Shown here piece after piece: positions 41,736 through 50,961 of a stretch of 64,000 nucleotides of DNA. How positions within the stretch are numbered: the stretch's first letter is position 1; each line of letters starts with the position of its first letter. Both the position numbers and the translations under genes were made by a program. The DNA is from an uncultured Phascolarctobacterium sp. (GTDB lineage: Bacteria > Bacillota > Negativicutes > Acidaminococcales > Acidaminococcaceae): NCBI GenBank assembly GCA_947630795.1, contig CANRJC010000001.1, positions 1-64,000 of the forward strand, given 5' to 3'. The notes below the pieces were generated by a model. That model did no database searches and was not told the origin of the DNA. It saw only the letters and a program-made list of their open reading frames with translations.

Positions 41736-41894
41736 ATGATCACTTGGATCTTGGCCGGCATCCTCATCGCCGCCATGTACTTCGCCTCCAAATATGTTTT
41801 GAAGTCGACGAAAGAAGGCGGCTGCATCAGCTGCCGGGGCGGCGGCTGCTGCTCTCAGTGCAAGCTGGAGAGAAAGGCCGAAGCAAAACGATAA
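41736..41894 (+). CDS. FeoB-associated Cys-rich membrane protein
   Basis: 52 residues: one N-terminal membrane helix (MITWILAGILIAAMYFASKYVL) and a short tail with five Cys in GGCISCRGGGCCSQCK. Small Cys-rich proteins of this kind sit after feoB in many Firmicutes (FeoB-associated, FeoC-like) and may bind iron or sense redox. AAGAAGGTG lies 6 bases before ATG 41736. Confidence 0.8.
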   Translation: MITWILAGILIAAMYFASKYVLKSTKEGGCISCRGGGCCSQCKLERKAEAKR

Positions 41895-41908
41895 AGCTTT
41901 CCGGACAG

Positions 41909-41950
41909 GAGCCCGACCTGACTGCTTTAGGCAGAAGGCCGGGCTCTTTT
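41909..41950 (+). terminator. terminator of the feo operon
   Basis: GAGCCCG / CGGGCTC arms with an internal small stem (CTG..CAG) and TTTT tail. Confidence 0.75.
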
Positions 41951-41980
41951 ACAAATTTCGCAAAAAAATAAAAGGAAATG

Positions 41981-42008
41981 TTTCATTGAAGAAAATTTTT
42001 GCTATAAT
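41981..42008 (+). promoter_or_regulatory. promoter of dapF-dapL
   Basis: TTTCAT (41981-41986), 16-base spacer, TATAAT (42003-42008). The -35 is weak. Confidence 0.5.
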
Positions 42009-42065
42009 AAACGTATAGCGAGGCACGCAGCCGTGCCCCTTTTCTCAAAAAACAAGGAGACTGCC

Positions 42066-42959
42066 ATGAAGATAGAGTTCAGCAAAATGCACGGAGCCGG
42101 CAACGATTACGTTTACGTTGACTGCACGGCGGGAGAACTGCCCGACCCCGGCGCCATCTCCGAATATGTCAGCCACCGCCGTTTCGGCATCGGCAGCGAC
42201 GGCCTGATCATGATCTGCAGCTCGGACAAAGCCGATTTCAAAATGCGCATCTTCAACGCCGACCGCTCGGAAGGAAAAATGTGCGGCAACGGCATCCGCT
42301 GCGTGGCCAAATTCGTTTACGACAAAGGTTTGACGGACAAGACCGAGCTTCGCATCGACACCCTGTCCGGCGTGAAGACCGTGAAACTGAACATAGAAAA
42401 CGGCAAAGCAGTGAGCGCTAAAGTAGACATGGGCGCGCCCGTCTTCAGGACCAAAGAAGTGCCCATGATCTGCGATCACTTCGTCTTCGTAGACCAAGGC
42501 TTGGTGCTGAAAGAAAATTACAACAGCGAGTTCCCCGAAAAAATAGTTTACAACGGCACAGCTCTTTCCATGGGCAATCCGCACTTCGTCACCTTCGTGG
42601 ACGACGTTGACGCTTTGGACTTGGAAGAACTGGGGCCTCTCTTCGAGCATCACACCATGTTCCCCGAAGGGGTCAACACCGAGTTCGTGCAGGTCATCGA
42701 CGATAACACCGTCAAATTCAGAGTGTGGGAACGGGGCAGCGGCGAGACCTGGGCTTGCGGCACCGGGGCCTGTGCGGTAGCCGTGGCCTCCATCATGTTG
42801 GGCAGGGCAGGCAAACAGGGCCGCCCTCTCACGGTCATCGCCAAAGGCGGCGTTCTTAAGGTCACTCAAGAAAAGAACGAGCACGTTTTCTTGGAAGGCG
42901 AGGCCGTAGAAGTTTTCACCGGCGTCATCGATGTGCCGGAGGCCGTCATCAACGGCTGA
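42066..42959 (+). CDS. dapF: diaminopimelate epimerase
   Basis: Converts LL- to meso-diaminopimelate for lysine and peptidoglycan. The 297-residue product begins MKIEFSKMHGAGNDYVYVD and has the two catalytic cysteines in MCGNGIRC and WACGTGAC, with the NPHFVTFVDD substrate motif. Start at 42066 follows AAGGAGA; upstream in-frame GTG 42033 is unlikely. dapL follows after 33 bases, giving the last two steps of the aminotransferase DAP route. Confidence 0.95.
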   Translation: MKIEFSKMHGAGNDYVYVDCTAGELPDPGAISEYVSHRRFGIGSDGLIMICSSDKADFKMRIFNADRSEGKMCGNGIRCVAKFVYDKGLTDKTELRIDTLSGVKTVKLNIENGKAVSAKVDMGAPVFRTKEVPMICDHFVFVDQGLVLKENYNSEFPEKIVYNGTALSMGNPHFVTFVDDVDALDLEELGPLFEHHTMFPEGVNTEFVQVIDDNTVKFRVWERGSGETWACGTGACAVAVASIMLGRAGKQGRPLTVIAKGGVLKVTQEKNEHVFLEGEAVEVFTGVIDVPEAVING

Positions 42960-42992
42960 AGCGGATAAGAAACAGACAGCGGGAGGTCAATA

Positions 42993-44189
42993 ATGGCTTT
43001 AGTCAATGACAACTATGTGGATCTAAAGGAAAGTTATTTGTTTTCGGATATCGCTCACAAGGTGGCGGCCTTCACCGCCGCTCATCCCGAACGCAAGGTC
43101 ATCCGCCTGGGCATCGGCGATGTGACCCTGCCTTTGGCTCCTTGTGTGGTGGAGGCTCTTAAGAAGGCAGCGGGAGAAATGGGGGCCAAGGAGACCTTCA
43201 GAGGCTACGGGCCCGAGCAGGGCTACGACTTTCTCCACGAGGCCATCGTAAAATATTATGCCTCTTTCGGAGTAGAACTGGACAGTAAGGAAGTTTTCGT
43301 CAGCGACGGCGCCAAGAGCGATTGCGGCAACATCACCGACATTTTCAACAACGCCGACACCATCTTGGTGCCCGACCCGGTCTATCCGGTGTATCTGGAC
43401 ACCAACATCATGTGCGGCCGCAAGATAATATATATGGAAGGAAAGCCCGAAAACGATTTCCTGCCCCTGCCCACGGCCGATCTGAAGGCCGATGTGGCCT
43501 ACCTGTGTTCGCCCAACAACCCCACCGGCGCCGCCTACACGAAAGAACAGCTGGCCCTCTGGGTAGAGTGGGCTCTGGCAAACGATGCTGTGATCCTCTA
43601 CGATGCCGCTTATGAAGCTTTCATCAGCGACGAGAACATCCCCCGCAGCATTTTCGCCGTGGAAGGGGCGAAGAAGTGCGCCATCGAGCTTTGCTCTCTC
43701 TCTAAGACCGCAGGCTTCACCGGCACCCGCTGCGGTTATACCGTCGTGCCTTTGGCTTTAGAGAGAAAGACCTCTAAGGGCGAGGTCCTCTCTTTGAACA
43801 AGATGTGGCTCAGGCGGCAGACCACCAAATTCAACGGCGTGCCCTACATCATCCAGCGGGGCGCAGAAGCCGTGTTCAGTCCCGAAGGCATCGAACAGTG
43901 CCGGGCCAACATCGCCTACTATCAGGAGAACGCCCGCATCATCATGGATGCCCTCACCGAGAAAGGGATCAAATTTTACGGCGGCAAGCACTCTCCCTAC
44001 ATTTGGCTGCAGTGCCCCGGCAACATGGGCTCCTGGGAGTTCTTCGATCTGCTCCTGAACAAACTGGGGATAGTGGGCACCCCCGGCGCCGGCTTCGGCA
44101 AGTGCGGCGAAGGTTATTTCCGCCTCACTTCTTTCGGCAGCAGAGAAAACACCGCGGAAGCGGCAGAGAGGATCTTGCGGGATCTGTAA
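42993..44189 (+). CDS. dapL: LL-diaminopimelate aminotransferase
   Basis: PLP enzyme that makes LL-DAP from tetrahydrodipicolinate in one step. The 398-residue protein has the family start VNDNYVDLKESYLFSDIAHKV, the motif GIGDVTLPLAP, the pocket SPNNPTGAAYT and the Schiff-base lysine in LCSLSKTAGFTGTRCGY. Length is normal. A GGGAGGTC site precedes the ATG. Its presence with dapF means the organism bypasses the succinylase and dehydrogenase variants. Confidence 0.95.
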   Translation: MALVNDNYVDLKESYLFSDIAHKVAAFTAAHPERKVIRLGIGDVTLPLAPCVVEALKKAAGEMGAKETFRGYGPEQGYDFLHEAIVKYYASFGVELDSKEVFVSDGAKSDCGNITDIFNNADTILVPDPVYPVYLDTNIMCGRKIIYMEGKPENDFLPLPTADLKADVAYLCSPNNPTGAAYTKEQLALWVEWALANDAVILYDAAYEAFISDENIPRSIFAVEGAKKCAIELCSLSKTAGFTGTRCGYTVVPLALERKTSKGEVLSLNKMWLRRQTTKFNGVPYIIQRGAEAVFSPEGIEQCRANIAYYQENARIIMDALTEKGIKFYGGKHSPYIWLQCPGNMGSWEFFDLLLNKLGIVGTPGAGFGKCGEGYFRLTSFGSRENTAEAAERILRDL

Positions 44190-44208
44190 CATAGGGAGGT
44201 AAATAAAA

Positions 44209-44640
44209 ATGAAAAAAATATTTTTCACTCTCACTTTGGCGCTCATCATGGGCATAGCTTCTCTTTGTTCGGCGGCTCCTTTGGGCGCCACTTTGGATGC
44301 CGAGGCGGCAGCCGTGGATAAATTCCTTACGGCCACCAAGTATAAGGACGTAGCTCCCATCCTTCACGACGAATTGAAAGAGGAATTCAAAGAAGAGAAT
44401 TTCGAAAAATTCAGAGAGCTGGTGGGCACGAACTTGGGGGCTTTGCAAAGCACCACTTTGCGGATCATAGAGAAGTTGGACGATGCGGATATTTTGCAAT
44501 ATCAGGCCCACTTCGAAAAGGATCCCACGGCCGGCTACGTTTTCTATTTCAAGCCGGTGAAGAACAAACCGCTGCTCTTCAGATTCGATCTTTTGCAAAC
44601 TCCCAAGCAGGCCCCGGCAGGCCAAGAGCAGGGCAAGTAA
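44209..44640 (+). CDS. secreted small protein, DUF3887-like
   Basis: 143 residues with a signal peptide (ending SLCSA, about residue 22) and a compact mature part with VDKFLTATKYKDVAPILHDELKEEF, resembling DUF3887 modules of exported proteins. Function unknown. GGGAGGT precedes the ATG, 19 bases after dapL. It ends in its own terminator, so it could be the last gene of the dap unit. Confidence 0.65.
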   Translation: MKKIFFTLTLALIMGIASLCSAAPLGATLDAEAAAVDKFLTATKYKDVAPILHDELKEEFKEENFEKFRELVGTNLGALQSTTLRIIEKLDDADILQYQAHFEKDPTAGYVFYFKPVKNKPLLFRFDLLQTPKQAPAGQEQGK

Positions 44641-44708
44641 AGTTCGCAGCCGAGCTCCTTTCGCAAAAAAATACCGGCTTAGGGCCGGGCAGGCAACAGA
44701 CAACCAAC

Positions 44709-44741
44709 GGCGGTTGCGCTGAAAAAGCGTAGCCGCCTTTT
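44709..44741 (+). terminator. terminator after the DUF3887-like gene
   Basis: GGCGGTTGCGC / GCGTAGCCGCC, an imperfect stem with a TGAAAAA loop and TTTT. Confidence 0.7.
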
Positions 44742-44880
44742 GCCTTTTTACGAAGGAGAACGGTCAAAATATTTTCACAATATTGCCATAAAGGCAGGAA
44801 TGGGGGGTGTCATTGTAGAAATTTATGAAGGTGTTATGTCTTTTATTTTCATCCCGGCTTAAGAAAAAGGAGGAAACACA

Positions 44881-45888
44881 ATGAAAAAATTTGTCTCTGT
44901 TTTAACTGCGATGGCTTGCGCTGCCCTGCTTGTGGCAGGCTGCGGCGGCGGCGACGAGAAGAAGGCCGATAAGGGCGCTGCGAAGATCGACCGCAGCAAA
45001 GAGTACATCACCGTGCTCACCGGCCCCACCAGCGGCATTTACTTCCCCATCGGCGGCGCTTTCTCCAAAGCTGTAGGCGAGATGGGCTATAAAACTTCCG
45101 CTACCGCTACCGGCGCTACCGTTGAGAACATCAACGCTATCCGCAGCGGCAAAGGCGAGCTGGCCATCGCCATGAGCGACTCCGTTATCCAAGCCATCGA
45201 GGGCTTCGGCGCTTTCGAAGGCAAACCCAAGGCTACCGATCTGCGCGCTATGATGGGCCTGTGGCCTAACGTATGCCAGATCGTTACCACCAGCGACAGC
45301 GGCATCAAGAAATTCACCGACATGAAGGGCAAGAGAGTGGGCGTTGGCGCTCCCAACTCCGGCGTTGAGCTGAATGCCCGCATGATGTTCGAAGCTCACG
45401 GCATGACCTATAAAGATGCCAAGGTGGACTACCTGTCTTACGGCGAAGCCATCGGCCAGATCAAAAACGGTCAGTGCGATGTTGCTTTCGTAACTTCCGG
45501 TTTGGGCAATGCCACCATCAAAGAACTGGGCACCACCAAAGAGATCGTGTTCGTTCCCGTGGAAGGCGAAGCTTTGAAGAACCTCATCAAGAAGTACCCC
45601 TTCTATGTTGAGTGGAAGATCCCGAAAGAAGCTTACGACACCAAGACCGACACCACTACCGCAGCAGTTATGAACATCATGCTGGTGTCCGACAAACTGT
45701 CTGATGATGTAGTTTACGATCTGCTCAGCGGCTTCTACTCCGAAAAAGGCCTCGCTACCATCGGCGCTTCTCACGCCACCGCCAAGAAGGAGATCACCCC
45801 CGCTACCGCTCTGCGCGGCATCAAGGGCACTTCCATCAAACTTCATCCCGGTGCCGAGAAGTACTACAAAGAGAAAGGCATGCTGTAA
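44881..45888 (+). CDS. TAXI family TRAP transporter substrate-binding protein, copy 1
   Basis: Periplasmic lipoprotein of the TAXI class of TRAP systems (amino-acid or dicarboxylate substrates in known cases). The 335-residue product has lipobox LLVAGC, then TGPTSGIYFPIGGAFSKAV and VENINAIRSGKGELAIAMSD, the TAXI signatures. AAGGAGG precedes the ATG. DUF1850 and a fused permease follow; the three form one transporter unit. Confidence 0.93.
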   Translation: MKKFVSVLTAMACAALLVAGCGGGDEKKADKGAAKIDRSKEYITVLTGPTSGIYFPIGGAFSKAVGEMGYKTSATATGATVENINAIRSGKGELAIAMSDSVIQAIEGFGAFEGKPKATDLRAMMGLWPNVCQIVTTSDSGIKKFTDMKGKRVGVGAPNSGVELNARMMFEAHGMTYKDAKVDYLSYGEAIGQIKNGQCDVAFVTSGLGNATIKELGTTKEIVFVPVEGEALKNLIKKYPFYVEWKIPKEAYDTKTDTTTAAVMNIMLVSDKLSDDVVYDLLSGFYSEKGLATIGASHATAKKEITPATALRGIKGTSIKLHPGAEKYYKEKGML

Positions 45889-45926
45889 GAGCACACTGTG
45901 TGCCCGTTTGACTCGATCGGCAAAGT

Positions 45927-46406
45927 ATGAAGCGCAGATTACTGCTTCTTGCTGCTCTGATCATTATGCTGGCTGTCGGGCTTTTTGCCCGACAGCAGCT
46001 GATGATGGAGCGGCATTTAAAAATTTACGACTACAAAACAAAACAAGTTTACGTGGAAACTTCGATAAAACCGGGCGACAGGCTCTTTTTCGGGTGGGTG
46101 CACTCACTGGAGAAGATCCCCTGGCACGAATACTACCACGTGACTGAAGATTACACCTTGATGCTGGACACCATCTCCTTCCCGGCATTCGGTGCCGGCA
46201 TACCCGAGAACAAGGGTAAAAAGGTGAGGATAGAAAACGGCCTGATCTTCATGGAGGACATAGGGCAGGAGTTCCGTCAGTTCGACTGGATCAATTCCCA
46301 TTTCGCCACCAGAGATATAAAGGTCAATGATGTTTTGCTCACCACCGGCAAAGATCTGCCGGAGCACGAGCGTCTTGTTTTGAAAATCGAGAGAGGGGGA
46401 TCGTAG
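45927..46406 (+). CDS. DUF1850 protein of a TAXI-TRAP operon
   Basis: DUF1850 proteins are regular partners of TAXI-TRAP systems; their role is unknown. The 159-residue protein has one N-terminal helix (LLLLAALIIMLAVGLFA), and the family core FFGWVHSLEKIPWHEYYHVT with VRIENGLIF. Its stop overlaps the start of the fused permease by one base, which suggests translational coupling. Confidence 0.85.
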   Translation: MKRRLLLLAALIIMLAVGLFARQQLMMERHLKIYDYKTKQVYVETSIKPGDRLFFGWVHSLEKIPWHEYYHVTEDYTLMLDTISFPAFGAGIPENKGKKVRIENGLIFMEDIGQEFRQFDWINSHFATRDIKVNDVLLTTGKDLPEHERLVLKIERGGS

Positions 46407-48379
46407 TGGAGGAAGAAAAAAAGGCCATATCTTTAGATAATGTCGACTCCGCTGAGGCCCGTGAAAACGTGGAAAAGGGCGAGCAGATCATGCGTAAGCT
46501 GGACAAAGAGTCTGCTACCAGAGTCCTGACCGGTTTCACCAAAAAACTTTTTTATGTACTTTGCGTTTTAGTGTCCCTCTATCACCTGTATGTGGCTACC
46601 TTCGGCGGCCCTTTGGTGCTGGTACACCGGGCCATCCACGTCGCTATGATGTTGGGCTTGGCCTTCATGATGTATCCTTTTTATTCCAAATCGAATAAGA
46701 AAAGACCGACGATAGTGGATTGGCTTTTGATCGCCCTGTCTATGTTGGCGCCTATCTACATGTACACCGACTACATGGGCGTAGTGGAAAGAGCGGGCAA
46801 CGCCAGCACCGCCGATATGGTGATGGCCACCATCTTGGTCGTTTTGGTCTTGGAGGCTTCTCGCCGTGTCAGCGGCAATGCCCTGACCATTCTCAGCCTC
46901 ATCTTCATCGCTTACGGTATGTTCGGGCGCTCTATGCCCGGCATGTTCATGCACCGCGGCTACACGTGGCTCGATCTTTCCAACCATCTCTTTGCCAACA
47001 CCGAAGGCATCTACGGCACGTCGGTGGACGTAGCGGCCAGCTACATTTTCCTCTTCATCCTCTTCGGCTGCGTGATGCAAAAATGCGGCATGGGCCAGTT
47101 CTTCAACGATATCGCTCTGGCCTTGGCCGGCAGCACCAAGGGCGGCCCCGCCAAAGTTTCGGTCATCGCTTCGGGCTTTTTGGGCTCCATCAACGGCAGT
47201 GCCGTAGCTAACGTGGTGACCACCGGCGCCTTCACCATCCCCTTGATGAAGAAGATCGGCTACAGCAAAGAATTTGCCGGCGCGGTAGAGTCGGCCGCCT
47301 CTGTAGGCGGGCAGCTCTTGCCCCCCATCATGGGCGCCGCCGCCTTCATCATGGCGGAGATGCTCAGCGTAAAATATTCGCAGATCATCATTTGGGCCGC
47401 CGTGCCTGCCCTGCTCTACTACTTGGGCATCATCATCCAAGTTCAATTGCGGGCCAGCAAGGACGGACTGGAAGGTCTGCCCAGAGATCAGCTGCCTAAG
47501 GCCGGCGTCGTTATGAGACGGCAGGGCCATCTGCTGATCCCCGTCATCTTCCTTCTGTACATGCTCTTCTTCTCCGGCACCACGGTAATTTTCTCCGCCG
47601 TTTGCACCATCGGCGTCACCCTCGTGGTAGCGCAATTGAGCAAGAGCACCCGCATGAGCTTGAGAAGTTTCGTAGATGCTTTGGCCGACGGCGCCAAACA
47701 AACGGTCTCTGTGGCCATCGCCTGTGCCTGCGTGGGCATCATCATCGGCGTATCGTCTAAGACCGGTTTCGGCCTGACCATGGCCAACACCATCATCTCT
47801 TTGGGCCAGACCAGCATCCTCTTCACGCTGGTGTTCACCATGATCACCTGCATGATCTTGGGCATGGGCCTGCCCAGCATCCCGGCTTACATCATCACAG
47901 CTTCCATCGCGGCTCCCGCTTTGGGCAAACTGGGGATCTCCGCCGGCGCCGCCCACATGTTCTCCTTCTACTATGCGATGTTCGCCAACCTGACGCCGCC
48001 GGTGGCTTTGGCCTCCTTTGCGGCTGCGGGCCTCAGCGGCGGCGACGCCATGAAGACGGGCGTGGCTTCGGTGAAACTGGCCATCGCCGGCTTCATCGTG
48101 CCCTTCATGTTCGTCTATGCACCCCAATTGATGCTGATCGACACCACTTTGCTGGAAGGCATTTGGGTGACCTTCAGCGCCTGCATGGGCGTCTTCCTCA
48201 TCGGTGTGGCTGTAGAAGGCTACTTCCGCACTTGGGTGAGCTGGTGGCTGCGCATCATCATCACCGTCGGTGCTTTGGCTTTGATGCGTCCCGGCCTCGA
48301 GACCGACATCGTGGGCATTGCTTGTGTAGTTTTCCTCTTCCTCATCCAAACGAGAAAGGCGAAAAAAGCCAAGGCCTAA
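46406..48379 (+). CDS. TRAP transporter fused permease (4TM/12TM), copy 1
   Basis: Fusion of DctQ- and DctM-like parts in one 657-residue membrane protein. GTG start at 46406. The DctM part has FLGSINGSAVANVVTTGAFTIPLMKK and AAASVGGQLLPPIMGAAAFIM (around residue 280-320), and late motifs NLTPPVALASFAAAGLS. The N-terminal 60 residues are acidic and cytoplasmic. It forms one operon with TAXI and DUF1850 genes. Confidence 0.92.
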   Translation: MEEEKKAISLDNVDSAEARENVEKGEQIMRKLDKESATRVLTGFTKKLFYVLCVLVSLYHLYVATFGGPLVLVHRAIHVAMMLGLAFMMYPFYSKSNKKRPTIVDWLLIALSMLAPIYMYTDYMGVVERAGNASTADMVMATILVVLVLEASRRVSGNALTILSLIFIAYGMFGRSMPGMFMHRGYTWLDLSNHLFANTEGIYGTSVDVAASYIFLFILFGCVMQKCGMGQFFNDIALALAGSTKGGPAKVSVIASGFLGSINGSAVANVVTTGAFTIPLMKKIGYSKEFAGAVESAASVGGQLLPPIMGAAAFIMAEMLSVKYSQIIIWAAVPALLYYLGIIIQVQLRASKDGLEGLPRDQLPKAGVVMRRQGHLLIPVIFLLYMLFFSGTTVIFSAVCTIGVTLVVAQLSKSTRMSLRSFVDALADGAKQTVSVAIACACVGIIIGVSSKTGFGLTMANTIISLGQTSILFTLVFTMITCMILGMGLPSIPAYIITASIAAPALGKLGISAGAAHMFSFYYAMFANLTPPVALASFAAAGLSGGDAMKTGVASVKLAIAGFIVPFMFVYAPQLMLIDTTLLEGIWVTFSACMGVFLIGVAVEGYFRTWVSWWLRIIITVGALALMRPGLETDIVGIACVVFLFLIQTRKAKKAKA

Positions 48380-48404
48380 GGCAAAAGCTCACAGTTAAAA
48401 ATCA

Positions 48405-48442
48405 GACCCGTCGCTGTCTCTTTGCGGCGGGTCTTTTCTTTT
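48405..48442 (+). terminator. terminator of the first TAXI-TRAP operon
   Basis: GACCCGTCGC / GCGGCGGGTC stem with a 9-base loop, then TTTTCTTTT. Confidence 0.82.
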
Positions 48443-48469
48443 CCCTCACGGCGCTGCCCGAAACACGAA

Positions 48470-48830
48470 GATGAACATCGAAAACACAGGCTCTGCGACT
48501 TTTCGGAAGAAGGGAAGATGAAAAGGCAAAGAGGAAGAGCATGAACATCGCTGTCTTGCAAAAGAAGCGGCGGCGAAAAGCCGCTCATAAAAATACGAAG
48601 GCCGAAAACACAAGCTCTGCGATCCGATCCGAGAAGCAAAGATGAAAGATAGAGCGTGAAAAGATGAAGACCGAGGACAAAAACTCCGAGTGCTTTGCGA
48701 AAAAGAGAAGCTGAAAGATCGAATGTAAAACGTCGAAGACGGAGGATATGAAATATCAGACCTTTGCGAAAAAGCGAAGATGAAAAAGCGGGTACGAAAA
48801 GCAAAAAACTTACAATCTTTTCGACGCGGC
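48470..48830. repeat. degenerate tandem repeats before the second TAXI-TRAP operon
   Basis: Recurring GCTTTGCGAAAAAGAGAAGCTGAAAG / CCTTTGCGAAAAAGCGAAGATGAAA and GAACATCGAAAACAC words at irregular spacing. Contains no gene. A loose TATAAT (48894-48899) lies just after it, before the permease gene. Confidence 0.55.
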
Positions 48831-48946
48831 GAAGGCTGCGGGGGAGAAGGATCCAAAAAATAAAAATTTTGTGAAATGTGCGGGGAAATAGTGTATAATG
48901 ATAGAGCGACCTTCGCAGAAGTTTCGCCGCAGAGGAGCAGGGTAGG

Positions 48947-50896
48947 ATGGAAGTGCAACGGGAAAATTTGGATGAAAAGGCTCAGGCCTTGTTGGAAGAA
49001 AAAGAAGCGGACGCCAGGATGCGCAGCTACGATGGCCCCATGGCCAAGGTCATCGTAGTTTTATTGTGCCTGTGGGCGGCCTTTCAGGTCTACTTCACCA
49101 CTTTGGGAGCCATCAGCGCCGTGGACCTTAGGGCCATCCATTGCATTTTTCTGCTGCTTTTCACCTTTTTGCTCCTTCCCACCTATAAAAAAGAAAAACG
49201 GCGGCGCCGTCTGCCGCCTCTTTGGGACAGCCTTTGCATACTTTTGAGCAGCGGCTGTTTTCTCTATTTGATCTTCAATTACGACCGCATCGCCATGACC
49301 GGCGGCCGCATCAGCGACTTCGAGACCGTCATTGCCGGCGTGGCCCTCTTGATGGTCTTCGAAGCGGCCCGGCGGGCCAGCGGCAACTTGGCTCTTTTGG
49401 CCCTGCTCTTTTTGGCCTACAACTGGTTCGGCGCCTACCTGCCCGGTTATTTGGGCCACAACGGCTTCACCCTGCGGCGGGTGCTGATCACCCAATTTTG
49501 GGGGACGCAGGGCGTTTTGGGCACGGGCATCGGCGTTTCGGCCACCTATATCTTCCTCTTCGTGCTCTTCGGCTCCTATTTGAAATACAGCGGTTTCTCC
49601 AAATTCATCAACGATTTTTCTCTCACTTTGGTGGGGCAGACCCCGGGGGGCCCGGCGAAAGTGGCTGTACTGGCCTCTGCCCTGATGGGGATGATCAACG
49701 GCAGCGCCGTGGCCAACGTGGCCACCACCGGCACCATCACCATCCCTTTGATGAAACGCACCGGCTACAAAAAAGATTTTGCGGCGGCGGTGGAAGCGGT
49801 GGCCTCCACCGGCGGTCAGTTCTGCCCGCCCATCATGGGGGCCGTGGGTTTCGTGATGGCGGAATTTTTGGGCCTCAGCTACACGCTGGTGATGCTGGCG
49901 GCCATCGTGCCCGCTTTGCTCTATTATTTCGGCCTGTTGCTGGCAGTGCACTTTGAGGCTATGAGGCTGGGGCTTTCGGGCCTTTCCAAAGAAAACATCC
50001 CTCAGGCCATGGAGGTCGTGAAGAAACAGGGGCATCTGGTCATCCCTCTGGTCATGCTCATCGGCTTGATGTTCGCCGGCTACACCCCTCTTTATGCGGC
50101 TGTCTTCTCCATCTTCGGCACTTTTGCCGCCAGCTGGCTGCGCAAAGAGACCCGCATGACCCCCCGCATCATTTTGGATGCTACGGTGGAGGGGGCCAAG
50201 GGAGCCATCTCCGTGGGCGTGTGCTGCGTTATCATCGGCGTCATCATCGGCACTGTCACTTTGACCAGCATGGGCCTGAACATGGGCTATTTGATCCTCT
50301 ATTTGGTGGAGAACAACAACATCTATCTGACGGGCCTTTTGGTGATGATCATGTCCACCATCTTGGGCATGGGCGTGCCGGGGGTGGCTGCCTACGTCAT
50401 CGTGCAGGCAGTGGCGGTGCCGGTGCTCATCGATGCCGGCGTGCTACCTATCACCAGTCACATGTTCTGCCTCATTTACGCCTGCCTGTCCAACATCACG
50501 CCGCCGGTGGCCATCAGCGCCTACGTGGCTTCGGGCATCGCCGGCTCCGACCAGACGCGAACGGGGCTGTGGGCCATGAGGTTAGGCATCATCGGCTTCA
50601 TCATCCCCTTCTTCTTTTTGGATAACCCGGTGCTTTTGATCGGCGTGGCCGAAGGCGTCAGCATCAGTTCCACTTTATGGAGCGTTTTCACCGCCATGCT
50701 GGGCACTTTGGGCTTGGTGGCGGGGCTGGAAGGCTGGCTTTTATACCGTTTGAATTTTATCGAAAGAGCCGTCCTCATCGCCTTGGCTCCCACGCTTTTA
50801 TATCCGGGGCTCATGACCGATGTGATAGGCATCGCCCTTTTGGGGGCCGTGCTGCTCTTACAATTTTTGCGCCGCCCGAAAGAAGCGGCTCTTTAA
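48947..50896 (+). CDS. TRAP transporter fused permease (4TM/12TM), copy 2
   Basis: 649-residue homologue of the permease at 46406, with the same motif order: AVDLRAIHCIFLLLFTFLLLP (DctQ-like part), ALMGMINGSAVANVATTGTITIPLMKR, ASTGGQFCPPIMGAVGFVM and SNITPPVAISAYVASGIAG. AGGAGCAGGG precedes the ATG. In this unit the permease comes first and the binding protein second, and no DUF1850 gene is present. Confidence 0.92.
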   Translation: MEVQRENLDEKAQALLEEKEADARMRSYDGPMAKVIVVLLCLWAAFQVYFTTLGAISAVDLRAIHCIFLLLFTFLLLPTYKKEKRRRRLPPLWDSLCILLSSGCFLYLIFNYDRIAMTGGRISDFETVIAGVALLMVFEAARRASGNLALLALLFLAYNWFGAYLPGYLGHNGFTLRRVLITQFWGTQGVLGTGIGVSATYIFLFVLFGSYLKYSGFSKFINDFSLTLVGQTPGGPAKVAVLASALMGMINGSAVANVATTGTITIPLMKRTGYKKDFAAAVEAVASTGGQFCPPIMGAVGFVMAEFLGLSYTLVMLAAIVPALLYYFGLLLAVHFEAMRLGLSGLSKENIPQAMEVVKKQGHLVIPLVMLIGLMFAGYTPLYAAVFSIFGTFAASWLRKETRMTPRIILDATVEGAKGAISVGVCCVIIGVIIGTVTLTSMGLNMGYLILYLVENNNIYLTGLLVMIMSTILGMGVPGVAAYVIVQAVAVPVLIDAGVLPITSHMFCLIYACLSNITPPVAISAYVASGIAGSDQTRTGLWAMRLGIIGFIIPFFFLDNPVLLIGVAEGVSISSTLWSVFTAMLGTLGLVAGLEGWLLYRLNFIERAVLIALAPTLLYPGLMTDVIGIALLGAVLLLQFLRRPKEAAL

Positions 50897-50961
50897 AAAG
50901 TAAGCAATGATCTCTTTTTAGGGGATCTGCTGATAAAAAAATTTTTAAGGAGAGGAAGATC

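Noticed and set aside
46568-48349. 593-codon minus-strand frame
   Set aside because: Shadow of the fused TRAP permease; His/Asp/Gly-rich with no signal, motif or ribosome site.
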